From positions 1,789,946 through 1,853,945 of the forward strand of contig NC_014168.1 of assembly GCF_000092825.1 (NCBI RefSeq): a stretch of 64,000 bases of DNA, written 5' to 3'. The DNA is from Segniliparus rotundus DSM 44985 (GTDB lineage Bacteria > Actinomycetota > Actinomycetes > Mycobacteriales > Mycobacteriaceae). This document shows, piece by piece, positions 39,306 to 49,001 of this stretch. How positions within the stretch are numbered: the stretch's first letter is position 1; every line of letters starts with the position of its first letter. The notes below the pieces were generated by a model, which saw nothing but the letters and a program-made list of their open reading frames with translations, made no database searches and was not told the origin of the DNA. Both the position numbers and the translations under genes were made by a program.

Positions 39306-40045
39306 GAAGCCTCCGCCAATCCTTCCACGAGGGACAGGGTCCGCAACTGGTATTCCATGTGGCATTGCAAGTGCGCGGCGGTCAGACCGCCCGCCTGGGC
39401 CCGCGCCGCCGTCGCGGCGCCCATCGCGTCGTCCCAGCGCCCTTCGGCCAGCGCGGACATGAGTTCGAGCACCCCCGGACCGGGCGTTCCCGAACCAGGA
39501 GGGCGGCACAACGGGCACACCGCCCCGCCAGCGCGGGGGTTGAAGGCCCGGTGCGGGCCTTGCGCCCCGCACCGGGCGCAATCCACAAGGGCGGGCATCC
39601 ATCCCGCATGGCCCATCGCGCGCAGGAAAAACGCCGAGAGGATCAGATCACGCGGTTTCTCGCCCTTGCGCAGCGCGACCAGAGCGCCCCGAGTCAACGT
39701 GTGCAGCTGCTGCGCCGGGGCGCCTTGTGGACCCGCGAGCAGGGTCGCCGTCTCCAGGATCGCGCAGCCCGTGGTGTATTTCCCGTAATCGGCGGTGATC
39801 TCTTCGCTGTTCGCGTCGAGCGTCATCGCCTGCGTGATCACATCAAGACTGCGGCCCTGGTAGAGCTGCACGTCGACGCAACTGAACGGTTCGAGGCGAG
39901 CGCCGAATTTCGACCGGGTCCGGCGAACCCCTTTCGCCACCGCCCGGACGACGCCATGCTCGCGGGTGAGCAGGGCGACGATCCGGTCTGCCTCGCCGAG
40001 CTGATGGTTGCGCAAGACCACGCCGACATCCCGGTACGACTTCAT
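39302..40045 (-). CDS. recO: DNA repair protein RecO
   Basis: This 247-residue protein has an N-terminal OB fold ([38 protein letters not shown]) and a helical C-terminal domain. That domain has a four-Cys zinc site, CARCG ... CPLC (about residues 155-182). RecO loads RecA on SSB-coated DNA and anneals strands in the RecFOR pathway. The ATG at 40045 fits the family N-terminus. A GACAAT word lies six bases before it, so the message may be leaderless. Confidence 0.93.
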   Translation of the reverse strand: MKSYRDVGVVLRNHQLGEADRIVALLTREHGVVRAVAKGVRRTRSKFGARLEPFSCVDVQLYQGRSLDVITQAMTLDANSEEITADYGKYTTGCAILETATLLAGPQGAPAQQLHTLTRGALVALRKGEKPRDLILSAFFLRAMGHAGWMPALVDCARCGAQGPHRAFNPRAGGAVCPLCRPPGSGTPGPGVLELMSALAEGRWDDAMGAATAARAQAGGLTAAHLQCHMEYQLRTLSLVEGLAEAS

Positions 40046-40144
40046 CAGGCGATTGTCACACTCCGGCCGCAAAAAACCTCGCAGGCGCGGGGCTGGTCGC
40101 GCGATTGGCCCCGCAGTGCGCGACCAGCCCCGTGGCGTCCACCG

Positions 40145-40150
40145 TATTAT
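40145..40150 (+). promoter_or_regulatory. -10 box for leaderless pncA
   Basis: TATTAT ends six bases before ATG 40157, and there is no Shine-Dalgarno sequence. Confidence 0.6.
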
Positions 40151-40156
40151 CCGGAT

Positions 40157-40717
40157 ATGGCAACCGCCCTGATCGTCGTCGACGTGCAGAACGACTTCTG
40201 CGAGGGCGGCGCGTTGGCGGTGGCTGGCGGGAGCGCCGTCGCCGCAGGCCTTGCCGAGCTGCTGAGAAGTCCGGGCAGAGGCGGGCACGACCTCGTCGTC
40301 GCAACGCGGGATTGGCATATCGACCCCGGAGCGCATTTCTCCGCGACGCCGGACTACGTCCACTCGTGGCCGCCGCACTGCCGGGCAGGCAGCCCTGGCG
40401 CCGAGCTGCGCCCCGAGCTCGCCGACGCGCGGTTCGACGCGGTTTTCGACAAGGGCCACCACAGCGCGGCGTATTCGGGCTTCGAAGGCTCGGACCAGTC
40501 CGGCACGGCGCTCGAAGCCTGGCTGCGCGAGCGGGACGTCGGCGGTGTGGACGTGGTCGGCGTCGCCACCGACTTTTGCGTCGCCGCGACCGCGCTCGAC
40601 GCGGCGAAGGCCGGATTCGCGACGCGGGTGTTGCTTGACCGCTGCGCGGCGGTGCGCCCGCAAGCCGTCCCGCGGACACGTCAAAAACTGGCTCGACACG
40701 GGGTTGTTCTCCTGTGA
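40157..40717 (+). CDS. pncA: nicotinamidase/pyrazinamidase
   Basis: This 186-residue protein has all active-site residues of mycobacterial PncA. The catalytic triad is Asp9 (IVVDVQNDF), Lys99 (FDKGHH) and Cys141 (ATDFCV). The metal ligands are Asp52, His54, His60 and His74 (RDWHIDPGAHF and WPPHC). It hydrolyses nicotinamide to nicotinate for NAD recycling and, in mycobacteria, activates pyrazinamide. It stands alone between recO and dinG. Confidence 0.95.
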   Translation: MATALIVVDVQNDFCEGGALAVAGGSAVAAGLAELLRSPGRGGHDLVVATRDWHIDPGAHFSATPDYVHSWPPHCRAGSPGAELRPELADARFDAVFDKGHHSAAYSGFEGSDQSGTALEAWLRERDVGGVDVVGVATDFCVAATALDAAKAGFATRVLLDRCAAVRPQAVPRTRQKLARHGVVLL

Positions 40718-40746
40718 CCTGACCCGCGATCCGCCCGGCTGTGGCG

Positions 40747-40752
40747 TACACT
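40747..40752 (+). promoter_or_regulatory. -10 box for leaderless dinG
   Basis: TACACT ends six bases before GTG 40759, which would be the first codon of a leaderless message. Confidence 0.55.
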
Positions 40753-40758
40753 TGTTCG

Positions 40759-42831
40759 GTGCCTCATGCCGCGCTCAAGCTTCTCGACGTCGCGGTGGCC
40801 CATGTGGGCGGGGCGAAGCGCGAGCCGCAGGCCGTCATGGCGAAAGCGGTCGCGGAGACATTCAACGCCAAACGCAGCCCCGCTCCCGGCGGCGGGCGCG
40901 TCCTCGCCGTCCAAGCCGGCCCCGGCACCGGGAAATCGCTCGCATACCTCGTTCCAGCCGTCGAGCACGCGGTGCGGGCGGGCGAGCCGGTTGTGGTCTC
41001 CACCGCCACCATCGCCCTGCAGCGCCAACTGGTGGACCGGGACCTGCCCGCGCTGAGCGCGGCATTGGCCAAAACGCTCGGCAGAGCGCCGACATTCTCA
41101 TTGCTCAAAGGGCGGGGGAACTACCTCTGCCTGCACAAGCTCACCGCGCCGCTGGCCGACGAGCCGGATTCTGGGGCTGCGCCCGCAGGCTCTGCGAGCG
41201 GGAGCCTGTTCGATCCGCCTCGGCCGACAGGCAAAAAAGCCCCTGCGCAATCCGACCTCGGAGCCGAAGTCGCCCGCATCGCCGAATGGGCGGACGGAAC
41301 CACGACCGGGGACCGCGAGGAACTGCGCCCCGGCGTGAGCGATCGGGCCTGGCGGCAATTCTCAGTCACCCAAGGCGAGTGCCTGGGCATGAGCCGCTGC
41401 CCCAAAGGGACCTCCTGCTGGGCGGAAAAGGCAAAGACAGCGTCGGCGAAAGTCGATGTGGTGGTCACGAACCACGCCATGCTCGCGATCGACCTGATCG
41501 GCGAGAACTCGTTGCTGCCGGAGCACACGTCCGTCGTTGTGGACGAGGCGCACGAGCTCGTGGACAATGTGACCGGGGCCGCGACAGGGGCGACCGGGCC
41601 AGGCCCGGTCGCCATTGCCGTGCGGCGCTGCGGGAAGCTGCTCACCGACGAGCTGCGCGCGCGCCTGGAAAGCGCGGCCGACACGCTGGGCAGGATCATC
41701 GGCGAGGCCCCCGAAGGGTTCTGGCGACAGGCCCCCGATGGCGCGCCGGAAGCAGTGGCCGTGCTGCAGAGCGCCGCGGCGGCGGCCCTGGCCGGCGTCA
41801 GCGCCCTGCCAAAGGCGGAAAACCCGGCAGAGACCGCCTCCCGGCTCTCCGCCATGACAAGCCTTGAGGACGTCGTCGCGGTCTGCGGCCGAGTCAAGCG
41901 CGTCTTCGCCGAACGCGACCTCGCCGCGCGGACCGAAGCGGTGTGGACCACCGCCCCGCCCGGCAAAGACTGGCGGGACAAGGAGCCGCCCAGCCTGCTC
42001 CACGTCGCGCCGGTGACCGTGGGGGCCCTGTTGCGCGAGCGCCTCTTCGGCGAGAAGACTGTGGTGCTCACCTCCGCGACATTGACGCCCGGCGGCCATT
42101 TCGACGATCTCGCGGGCGACTGGGGGCTCGACGACGCGAACGCTCCCCCCTGGTCCTCGCTCGACGTCGGCTCGCCATTCGCGCACAAAGCGGCAGGCAT
42201 CTGCTACATCGCCAAGCACCTCCCCCCGCCGGGCCGCGACGGCGCGGACCCCGCGCAGCACGATGTGCTGCGCGAGCTGGTCGAAGCCGCGGGCGGGCGC
42301 ACCCTCGGCTTGTTCTCCTCGCTGCGCGCGGCGCAAGCTGCCGCGGAAGCGATGCGCGCGACGCTCGACACGCCTGTGCTCTGTCAAGGCGAAGACACCA
42401 CTGGCGCGTTGATCGAGACCTTCGCGGGCGATGCGCAAACCTCGCTGTTCGGCACTCTCTCGCTCTGGCAAGGGGTGGATGTGCCGGGGCCGTCGCTCTC
42501 CTTAGTGGTGATCGACCGAATCCCTTTCCCGCGCCCTGACGACCCGCTCACCATCGCGCGCACCCACGCGGCGCAGGCCAAGGGGCGCAACGGCTTCCTT
42601 TCGGTGTCGGCAAGCCATGCCGCGGTGCTGCTCGCCCAGGGCTTCGGGCGCCTTTTGCGCTCGGTCTCGGACCGAGGCGTGGTCGCCGTGCTCGACTCCC
42701 GACTGGCCACCGCGCGGTATGCTGACTATCTCAAAGCCAGTCTTCCCCCGTTCTGGGAGACCACGGATCTTGCGGTGACGAAGGCGGCCTTGCGCCGCTT
42801 GCGCGAACAGGACGACAAGCCAAAGCTCTGA
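40759..42831 (+). CDS. dinG: DinG-family ATP-dependent DNA helicase
   Basis: This 690-residue XPD/DinG-type 5'-3' helicase has Walker A GPGTGKS (54-60). Four Cys (124, 208, 214, 220) are spaced as in the iron-sulfur cluster of XPD/DinG. The DEAH box is VVDEAHEL (about 260-267). The helicase C-terminal motifs include TLGLFSSLRAAQAAAE, LSLWQGVDVPGPSLSLVVIDRIPF and QGFGRLLRSVSDRGVVAVLD. It resembles M. tuberculosis Rv1329c, which is likewise near glgE-glgB. GTG 40759 is preferred over GTG 40741 because of the -10 spacing. Confidence 0.93.
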   Translation: MPHAALKLLDVAVAHVGGAKREPQAVMAKAVAETFNAKRSPAPGGGRVLAVQAGPGTGKSLAYLVPAVEHAVRAGEPVVVSTATIALQRQLVDRDLPALSAALAKTLGRAPTFSLLKGRGNYLCLHKLTAPLADEPDSGAAPAGSASGSLFDPPRPTGKKAPAQSDLGAEVARIAEWADGTTTGDREELRPGVSDRAWRQFSVTQGECLGMSRCPKGTSCWAEKAKTASAKVDVVVTNHAMLAIDLIGENSLLPEHTSVVVDEAHELVDNVTGAATGATGPGPVAIAVRRCGKLLTDELRARLESAADTLGRIIGEAPEGFWRQAPDGAPEAVAVLQSAAAAALAGVSALPKAENPAETASRLSAMTSLEDVVAVCGRVKRVFAERDLAARTEAVWTTAPPGKDWRDKEPPSLLHVAPVTVGALLRERLFGEKTVVLTSATLTPGGHFDDLAGDWGLDDANAPPWSSLDVGSPFAHKAAGICYIAKHLPPPGRDGADPAQHDVLRELVEAAGGRTLGLFSSLRAAQAAAEAMRATLDTPVLCQGEDTTGALIETFAGDAQTSLFGTLSLWQGVDVPGPSLSLVVIDRIPFPRPDDPLTIARTHAAQAKGRNGFLSVSASHAAVLLAQGFGRLLRSVSDRGVVAVLDSRLATARYADYLKASLPPFWETTDLAVTKAALRRLREQDDKPKL

Positions 42832-42901
42832 GACACGCCAAAGCCGCGTCACTGTTCCCCTTTTTTTGGCAAACAAGCGGAACACGCGCTCCGCTGGCAG
42901 G

Positions 42902-43256
42902 CAAACGTTGACGGAGACAAGCTTCGAACTCGTCATTGCGGACAAGCCAGCCCCGGCGGAGCTGGTCGCAGAGCGAGGCGTGCGGCGCACCCAGCCCGGG
43001 ACGGGCCGCGCCGAGCAGGCCGCCCCTGTCGAGCTGCCCGAGGCTGCGCAAGAGGACATGCTCCGCGAGCGTGTGCAGCTGTCGCCGGAAAGCCACCGAG
43101 CGCTTGTGCGCCTCTGCGCAGAATACCGGCTGCACTGCGCACGGCCTCGTGACCGCAGTCCCCCAGGCCTCGATCACCAATATCGGCGCGAAGCCCGCGC
43201 GCAGAGTCCGCAGGCTCCTGCTCGACATCGTCGCGCGGATCCACACGGGGCAATAA
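42902..43256 (+). pseudogene. decayed papA5-like acyltransferase gene
   Basis: In one frame the translation contains PAPAELVAERGVRRTQPG and then MLRERVQLSPESHRALVRLC, ending in AEYRLH. This is the segment of PapA5-type acyltransferases between the two halves (compare KLSGAQTKRLHERARALGIS in the intact gene downstream). Near 43130 the similarity shifts one frame: AHGLVTAV continues the helix. Then SITNIGAKPARRV, matching the ITATNMGVMESVRTP region much later in the family, follows directly. So there is at least one frameshift and one large internal deletion, and the N-terminal HHxxxDG half is missing. It is a relic of a paralogue of the next gene. Confidence 0.65.
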
Positions 43257-43296
43257 ATACTTCACAAACGTCACTTTTGCGCCTACACTTCAGACA

Positions 43297-43338
43297 GGCC
43301 CGAGAAACCAGGCCCGAGAAACAAGGCCCAAGAAACAA
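43297..43338 (+). repeat. three tandem 14-bp repeats in the leader of the papA5-like gene
   Basis: AGGCCCGAGAAACC, AGGCCCGAGAAACA and AGGCCCAAGAAACA follow one another without a gap and end directly before the AAGGAGG ribosome-binding site of the gene at 43356. A TACACT box at 43284-43289 would put them in the transcribed leader. Confidence 0.9.
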
Positions 43339-43355
43339 AGGAGGCGAGCTCAACG

Positions 43356-44627
43356 ATGAAGCTCATAACGGCAGAGCCTGTTCACCTCGGAGCGCTCCGC
43401 CGCCCGTTGTCGCCCTTGGAATCCTGGTTCGCACTGTCCAGGATGACGATTTGGTACACGATCGAGGCGGACGGCCCGGTGGATCGTGAGGCGCTGCGCG
43501 AGAGCATGCGCCTTTTGCGCCTTGAGCATCCTGTGCTCGACGGCAGATTCGTCCCTGGCTCGGGAGGAGAAAAAGCCGGGTTGCCGGATCTGGACCTGGT
43601 GGCGCCCGCAGGCTCTGAGATCGTCATCCGCGAGAACCGCGAAGGATCGGTCTTTGCGGATCACAACGAAGCGCTCTCGTTCCTCGACATCACCCACCAG
43701 GACGGGCACACGCTGGTCTCGTTCGCGGTGCACCACGCGATCGCCGACGGCAGGCTCGGAGCCTATTGGCACCGCAGGCTGTGGTCCCTCTACACCGACC
43801 TCGTCGAAGGGGTCCGCCCGACAGTCGAACCGCACCCTCTGCCGAGCGCGCCCGAAACCGCCCTGGCTGAACGAAACGTCGCGCGGGCGTCCTCCGGGTC
43901 GGACCGGCTGGGCTGCGCCGAGCCGACCGATCTTCCCCAACCCGCGAACGTCGTTTTCGCTCGGGAACGCATCAAATTGTCGGGGGCGCAGACGAAGCGG
44001 CTGCACGAGCGCGCACGGGCGTTGGGCATCAGCGTGCACGCGCTGCTGTGCGGCATATGCTCGGTCGTCGAACGGCGCAGGATGCGCCTGCCTGAGCACT
44101 TCGCCGTCCCGTTGTGCATAGACACGCCGGTGGATCTGCGCGAGCGGCTGGACCCGCCCGCGCAAGCCTGGGACATCACCAACGCCCTCGGCACCTCTGC
44201 GGGGCTGGTCTGCGTCCTGCCCGGCAGCGATCCTTTCACCCTGGGCAAGCAATTGCTCGAACAGCTGCGTGAGGACCTGAAATCCGGCGCCGTGTACGAA
44301 AGCCTCCTGCGCTTCGCAGAATTGCTTGTCGCCGATCAGCCAAACATCCCCCGGATCACCGCGACGAACATGGGAGTGATGGAGTCGGTGCGGACCCCGC
44401 AGTGCCTGCGCGTGCACGACTTCAAAGGCTGGGTGGAGTTCGACTCGAGCGCCATCGCGAACTACATGTCCGCTCTCGGCTCGAGCACCTCCAACCGGTC
44501 CAGCTCGATCTACCTCATCTACACCTACGAAGGCAGGCTCGCCATCGAGTTCGGCCTGCAGCGCGGCGAGGAAACCGCGCGCGCGCACGCCGCCGAGCTC
44601 GAAGCGCTGATCCTCGACGCCATCTGA
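43356..44627 (+). CDS. PapA5-like condensation-domain acyltransferase
   Basis: This 423-residue protein of the PapA5 / condensation-domain fold has the catalytic motif HHAIADG (HHxxxDG, about residues 128-134). The N-terminal LSPLESWFALSRMTIWYTIE, the bridging RIKLSGAQTKRLHERARALG and the C-terminal TNMGVMESVRTP are also typical. M. tuberculosis PapA5 esterifies phthiocerol with mycocerosic acids; related enzymes acylate trehalose and other lipids. The substrate here is unknown and no polyketide synthase lies in the window. GGAGG precedes the ATG by about nine bases. A decayed copy of a related gene lies directly upstream. Confidence 0.82.
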   Translation: MKLITAEPVHLGALRRPLSPLESWFALSRMTIWYTIEADGPVDREALRESMRLLRLEHPVLDGRFVPGSGGEKAGLPDLDLVAPAGSEIVIRENREGSVFADHNEALSFLDITHQDGHTLVSFAVHHAIADGRLGAYWHRRLWSLYTDLVEGVRPTVEPHPLPSAPETALAERNVARASSGSDRLGCAEPTDLPQPANVVFARERIKLSGAQTKRLHERARALGISVHALLCGICSVVERRRMRLPEHFAVPLCIDTPVDLRERLDPPAQAWDITNALGTSAGLVCVLPGSDPFTLGKQLLEQLREDLKSGAVYESLLRFAELLVADQPNIPRITATNMGVMESVRTPQCLRVHDFKGWVEFDSSAIANYMSALGSSTSNRSSSIYLIYTYEGRLAIEFGLQRGEETARAHAAELEALILDAI

Positions 44628-44716
44628 AGGAACCGGCCGCCTGCGCCCGTCCGCAGCGCCTCGCGCCGACCGGCCTGCACCAGCCACGCCGCGCGCTCAT
44701 CCGGTAGCGTGAGAGC

Positions 44717-46723
44717 ATGACCGCACGACTGGTGATCGACGACATCGCTCCAGCGGTCGGCGAGGAGCCGTACCCCGCCAAAGCCGTCCTCGGCGAGTTG
44801 TTCCCCGTGCGCGCCGTGGTGTGGGGGGACGGGCACGACGCGCTCGGCGCGACGGTCGTCGCGACGGCCCCTGGCTCGAGGAACGCCCTCGCCCTGCATA
44901 TGCGCCCGGGGTCCGAGCCGGACACATTTCACGCGCTGCTGCCGCTCGAAACGCAAGGGCTCTGGCAGTTCCGCGTCGACGCCTGGCGAGATCCCTACAC
45001 GACCTGGCGCGGACATATCGAGGCGTTCCTGGCGACCAGCTCTGGCGACGTCGAGCCGACGCCGCACGCCAACGAAGCCGAAGAGGGCGCTCGGATACTC
45101 GCCCGGGCGCAGGAGCTGGCCCGCGGCAGCGAGCGCAAGACGCTCGCGGCGGCGACGCGGCGCCTGCGTTGCCCAGGTTCGCTGCGCGCCCGCGCCGAAC
45201 TCGCGGTCAGCGCGGACGTCGTGGCGATCATGCGCCGCCACCCCGTGCGCGAACTCGTGACCCGAGGCCGCACGCACCGGGTCTTCGTGGAGCGCGGCCG
45301 AGCCGCCCGGGGAGCGTGGTACGAGTTCTTCCCCCGCTCCACCGGCGGTTGGAGCGAGAACGGCTCCCCCAAGCACGGGACTTTCGCCACCGCCGAAGCG
45401 CAGCTCGAACGCGCCGCCGCGATGGGCTTCGACGTGGTGTACCTCCCCCCTGTCCACCCCATCGGCACAACTGCCCGCAAGGGCCGCAACAACGCGCTCG
45501 TCGCCGACGCCGACGATGTGGGCTCGCCGTGGGCGATCGGCGCGGCCGAAGGCGGCCACGACGCGATCCACCCGCAGCTGGGCGATGAAAAAGACTTCCA
45601 GCGGTTCGTCTCGCGAGCCGGTGAGCTCGGCTTGGAGGTCGCGCTCGACCTCGCCCTGCAGTGCAGCCCCGACCACCCGTGGGTCCAGCAGCATCCGCAG
45701 TGGTTCACCACCCGCCCGGACGGCACCATCGCCTGCGCGGAGAACCCGCCGAAGAAATACCAAGACATCTACCCCCTGAACTTCGACAACGATCCGGGCG
45801 GACTGCGCCAAGCCGTGCTTGCGGTGGTGCTCAAGTGGATCGGGCTCGGCGTGCAGATTTTCCGGGTCGACAACCCGCACACGAAGCCTCCGGACTTCTG
45901 GAGCTGGCTCATCGCGCGGATCTGGCAGGAGCACCCAGACGTGGTGTTCCTCTCCGAGGCGTTCACCCGCCCGGCCCGGCTCTACGGGCTTGCGAAGCTC
46001 GGCTTCAGCCAGTCCTACACCTACTTCACGTGGCGCGGCGCGAAGCGCGAGCTGACCGAGTTCATGGCCGACCTTGTCGAGCACGCCGACGTGTGCAGGC
46101 CCAATCTGTTCGTGAACACGCCGGACATCCTGACCGACCAGCTCGTCCGGGGCGGCGAGGCGACCTTCGCCTCACGCGCCGCGCTCGCCGCGACCCTTGG
46201 CCCGTCCTGGGGCATGTACAGCGGGTACGAACTGTACGAGCACCTCCCGGTGCGCCCAGGCAGCGAAGAGTACCTGGATTCGGAGAAATACGAGCTGCGC
46301 CCGAGGGACTTCGCGGGTGCGCTGCGCGCGGGGCGTTCGCTGGAGCCGTGGATCGCCAAGCTCAACGCGATACGCAAAGCGCATCCCGCCCTCGGGCAGT
46401 TGCGCACACTTCGTTTCCACTACCCCGAAGACGACGCCGTCATCGCCTACTCGAAGCACGACCCGGCGAGCGGGGACGCAGTGCTGGTCGTGGTCACTCT
46501 CGACCCGCAGGCCCCTCGGGAGACCACGCTCTGGCTGGACCTCGAAGGGATCGGCCAGGAGCCCGGCGCGCGTTTCCCCGTCCGCGACGAGGTGACCGGC
46601 CAAGAGTGGGAATGGGGACACGGCAACTACGTGCGCCTGGACCCTGCTTTCTTCGTCGCTCACATCATCGCCCTGCCGACCATTCCCGCCCCGACCCGAG
46701 AGGTGCTGGCGTACCGCAGATGA
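44717..46723 (+). CDS. glgE: alpha-1,4-glucan:maltose-1-phosphate maltosyltransferase
   Basis: This 668-residue GH13_3 enzyme has an N-terminal beta domain, then the barrel. The nucleophile is in [15 protein letters not shown] (about 383), the acid/base Glu in [16 protein letters not shown] (about 412) and the stabilising Asp in [10 protein letters not shown]. GlgE transfers maltose from maltose-1-phosphate to glycogen-like alpha-glucan, the key step of the trehalose-to-glucan route that is a drug target in mycobacteria. TAGCGT ends six bases before the ATG, so the message may be leaderless. The stop overlaps glgB (ATGA). Confidence 0.96.
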   Translation: MTARLVIDDIAPAVGEEPYPAKAVLGELFPVRAVVWGDGHDALGATVVATAPGSRNALALHMRPGSEPDTFHALLPLETQGLWQFRVDAWRDPYTTWRGHIEAFLATSSGDVEPTPHANEAEEGARILARAQELARGSERKTLAAATRRLRCPGSLRARAELAVSADVVAIMRRHPVRELVTRGRTHRVFVERGRAARGAWYEFFPRSTGGWSENGSPKHGTFATAEAQLERAAAMGFDVVYLPPVHPIGTTARKGRNNALVADADDVGSPWAIGAAEGGHDAIHPQLGDEKDFQRFVSRAGELGLEVALDLALQCSPDHPWVQQHPQWFTTRPDGTIACAENPPKKYQDIYPLNFDNDPGGLRQAVLAVVLKWIGLGVQIFRVDNPHTKPPDFWSWLIARIWQEHPDVVFLSEAFTRPARLYGLAKLGFSQSYTYFTWRGAKRELTEFMADLVEHADVCRPNLFVNTPDILTDQLVRGGEATFASRAALAATLGPSWGMYSGYELYEHLPVRPGSEEYLDSEKYELRPRDFAGALRAGRSLEPWIAKLNAIRKAHPALGQLRTLRFHYPEDDAVIAYSKHDPASGDAVLVVVTLDPQAPRETTLWLDLEGIGQEPGARFPVRDEVTGQEWEWGHGNYVRLDPAFFVAHIIALPTIPAPTREVLAYRR

Positions 46724-48939
46724 GCACTGAATTCACCCACAGCGAGCCCGAGGACCAGGCGGCGGAGCGCAACTGGGCGCAGATTCCCGCAGCCGACCTG
46801 GAACTGCTGCTCGCAGGAGCCCACTTCGACCCGCATCGCGTCTACGGGGCGCACCCGACCGGCTCAGGCTGGACCGTTCGCGCCGCGCGGCCCCTCGCGA
46901 AGAGCGTGACGGCGGTCTTCGCGGACGGCTCCAACGTCCCGCTCGAACACCTCGGCCACGGCATATTCGGCACGCACATCCCCCTTTTCAACCTGCCCAG
47001 CTACGAACTGCGCACAGAGTACGAGGACGGCAACATTGTCCTCGAGGCCGACGGCTACAGCTTCGGCCCCACGCTCGGGGAACTGGACCTGCACTTGATC
47101 GGCGAAGGCCGCCACGAGCGGCTTTGGGAGGCGCTGGGCGCGCACCCGGCCACAATCGGCTCGACCGAGGGGACCGCGTTCCGCGTGTGGGCTCCGAACG
47201 CGAAAGGCGTCGCGGTCGTCGGCGAGTTCAACAGCTGGAACCCGAATGCCGCCCCGATGCGCTCACTCGGTTCGAGCGGCGTGTGGGAGATCTTCCTCCC
47301 CGATGTGGGCGCCGGCGCGAAATACAAGTTCAACGTCCTCGGCTCGGACGGCGTCGCCCGGTTGAAGGCGGACCCGTTCGCCTTCCAGGCCGAGCATCCG
47401 CCGCAGACCGCGTCCGTGGTGGCCGAAAGCGACTTCACATGGTCCGACCAGGCATGGCTCGAACGCCGCGCGAAGAGCGCCCCCTACGACGAGCCGATGG
47501 CCGTGTACGAGGTCCACCTCGGCTCCTTCGCGCCAGGACTGGGCTACCGCGAACTCGCGGAGCAGATCGCGCGACACGCGGCAGACCTCGGCTTCACCCA
47601 TGTGGAGCTGCTGCCGGTCGCCGAGCACCCGTTCGGCGGATCATGGGGATACCAGGTCACCTCGTACTTCGCCCCCACCTCGCGTTATGGCTCCCCCGAC
47701 GACTTCCGCGCCTTCGTCGACCATCTGCACAACCAGGGTCTCGGGGTGCTCTTGGACTGGGTGCCCGCGCATTTCCCCAAGGACGAGTGGGCGCTCGCGC
47801 GATTCGACGGCAGCCCGCTGTACGAACATCCGGACCCGCGCCGGGGCGAGCAGCCGGACTGGGGCACCTATGTCTTCGACTTCGGCCGCCACGAGGTGCG
47901 CAACTTCCTCGTCGCCAACGCGCTCTACTGGTTCGAAGAGTTCCACATCGACGGGCTTCGAGTGGACGCGGTGGCGTCCATGCTCTACCTCGACTACTCC
48001 CGGCCCGAGGGGCAATGGGCTCCGAACGCGTACGGCGGACGGGAGAACCTCGACGCGGTGCAGTTCCTGCAAGAGCTCAACGCGACCGTGCACAAACACC
48101 ACCAGGGCGTGGTCACCATCGCCGAAGAGTCCACCGCCTGGCCCGGTGTGACCCGGCTGACCTCGCTCGGCGGCCTCGGCTTCGGCATGAAGTGGAACAT
48201 GGGCTGGATGCACGACTCGTTGCGCTATTTCGGCCACGACCCGATCCACCGGATGTACCACCACAACGAGATCACGTTCTCGCTCATGTACGCGTGGAGC
48301 GAGAACTACGTCTTGCCCATCAGCCACGACGAGGTCGTGCACGGCAAAGGGACGTTGTGGTCGCGCATGCCAGGGCCGAGCCGCGACAAAGCCGCGGGCG
48401 TTCGCTCCTACCTCGCCTACATGTGGGCGCACCCTGGGAAGAAGCTGCTCTTCATGGGCCAAGAGTTCGGCCAAACCGCCGAATGGTCCGCGGAAAAAGG
48501 CCTCGACTGGTGGCAGCTGGACGGCTGGGAGGGCGAACTGCACCGGGGTGTGCTCGACCTCGTCCGCGACATGGGCCGGATGTACCGCGAACACCCGGCG
48601 CTGTGGAGCATGGACGCCTCTCCCTCGGGCTTCGAGTGGATCGACGCGAGCGACGCGCAAAACAATGTGCTCTCTTTCCTGCGGATATCAGCAGACGGAC
48701 AAAAGCTCGCGTGCCTGGTGAACCTGTCCGGGTCGGACCTGTCGAGCTACCGGGTGGGGCTCCCGGAGGCGGGCGAGTGGACCGAAATCCTCAACACGGA
48801 CGCCGAACTGTACGCGGGCTCGGGCAAAGGCAACCTGGGGTCGGTCATCGCGGAGCCGCGGCCGTACCACGGAAGACCCGCTTCGGCGCAGATCCGCATG
48901 GCAAGGCTCTCGGTGCTCTGGCTCGTTCCCAAACGCTAG
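46720..48939 (+). CDS. glgB: 1,4-alpha-glucan branching enzyme
   Basis: This 739-residue protein has actinobacterial GlgB length. Two N-terminal CBM48-like beta domains (about 1-230; [20 protein letters not shown]) precede the GH13_9 barrel, with [19 protein letters not shown], the nucleophile in [15 protein letters not shown] (about 417), the Glu in [13 protein letters not shown] (about 468) and [12 protein letters not shown]. It makes alpha-1,6 branches in the glucan extended by GlgE, so the two act on the same polymer. Start and stop of the pair overlap by four bases. Confidence 0.97.
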   Translation: MSTEFTHSEPEDQAAERNWAQIPAADLELLLAGAHFDPHRVYGAHPTGSGWTVRAARPLAKSVTAVFADGSNVPLEHLGHGIFGTHIPLFNLPSYELRTEYEDGNIVLEADGYSFGPTLGELDLHLIGEGRHERLWEALGAHPATIGSTEGTAFRVWAPNAKGVAVVGEFNSWNPNAAPMRSLGSSGVWEIFLPDVGAGAKYKFNVLGSDGVARLKADPFAFQAEHPPQTASVVAESDFTWSDQAWLERRAKSAPYDEPMAVYEVHLGSFAPGLGYRELAEQIARHAADLGFTHVELLPVAEHPFGGSWGYQVTSYFAPTSRYGSPDDFRAFVDHLHNQGLGVLLDWVPAHFPKDEWALARFDGSPLYEHPDPRRGEQPDWGTYVFDFGRHEVRNFLVANALYWFEEFHIDGLRVDAVASMLYLDYSRPEGQWAPNAYGGRENLDAVQFLQELNATVHKHHQGVVTIAEESTAWPGVTRLTSLGGLGFGMKWNMGWMHDSLRYFGHDPIHRMYHHNEITFSLMYAWSENYVLPISHDEVVHGKGTLWSRMPGPSRDKAAGVRSYLAYMWAHPGKKLLFMGQEFGQTAEWSAEKGLDWWQLDGWEGELHRGVLDLVRDMGRMYREHPALWSMDASPSGFEWIDASDAQNNVLSFLRISADGQKLACLVNLSGSDLSSYRVGLPEAGEWTEILNTDAELYAGSGKGNLGSVIAEPRPYHGRPASAQIRMARLSVLWLVPKR

Positions 48940-48988
48940 GACACGTGCCGCCCGCGGCCGTCATGCGGCCTTCGCGAACGGCAGGTTC

Positions 48989-48994
48989 TATCAT
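48989..48994 (+). promoter_or_regulatory. -10 box for the metallopeptidase gene (leaderless)
   Basis: TATCAT ends seven bases before ATG 49002. An in-frame ATG at 48963 lies upstream of this box and is therefore unlikely to be the start. Confidence 0.55.
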
Positions 48995-49001
48995 CATTCC
49001 C

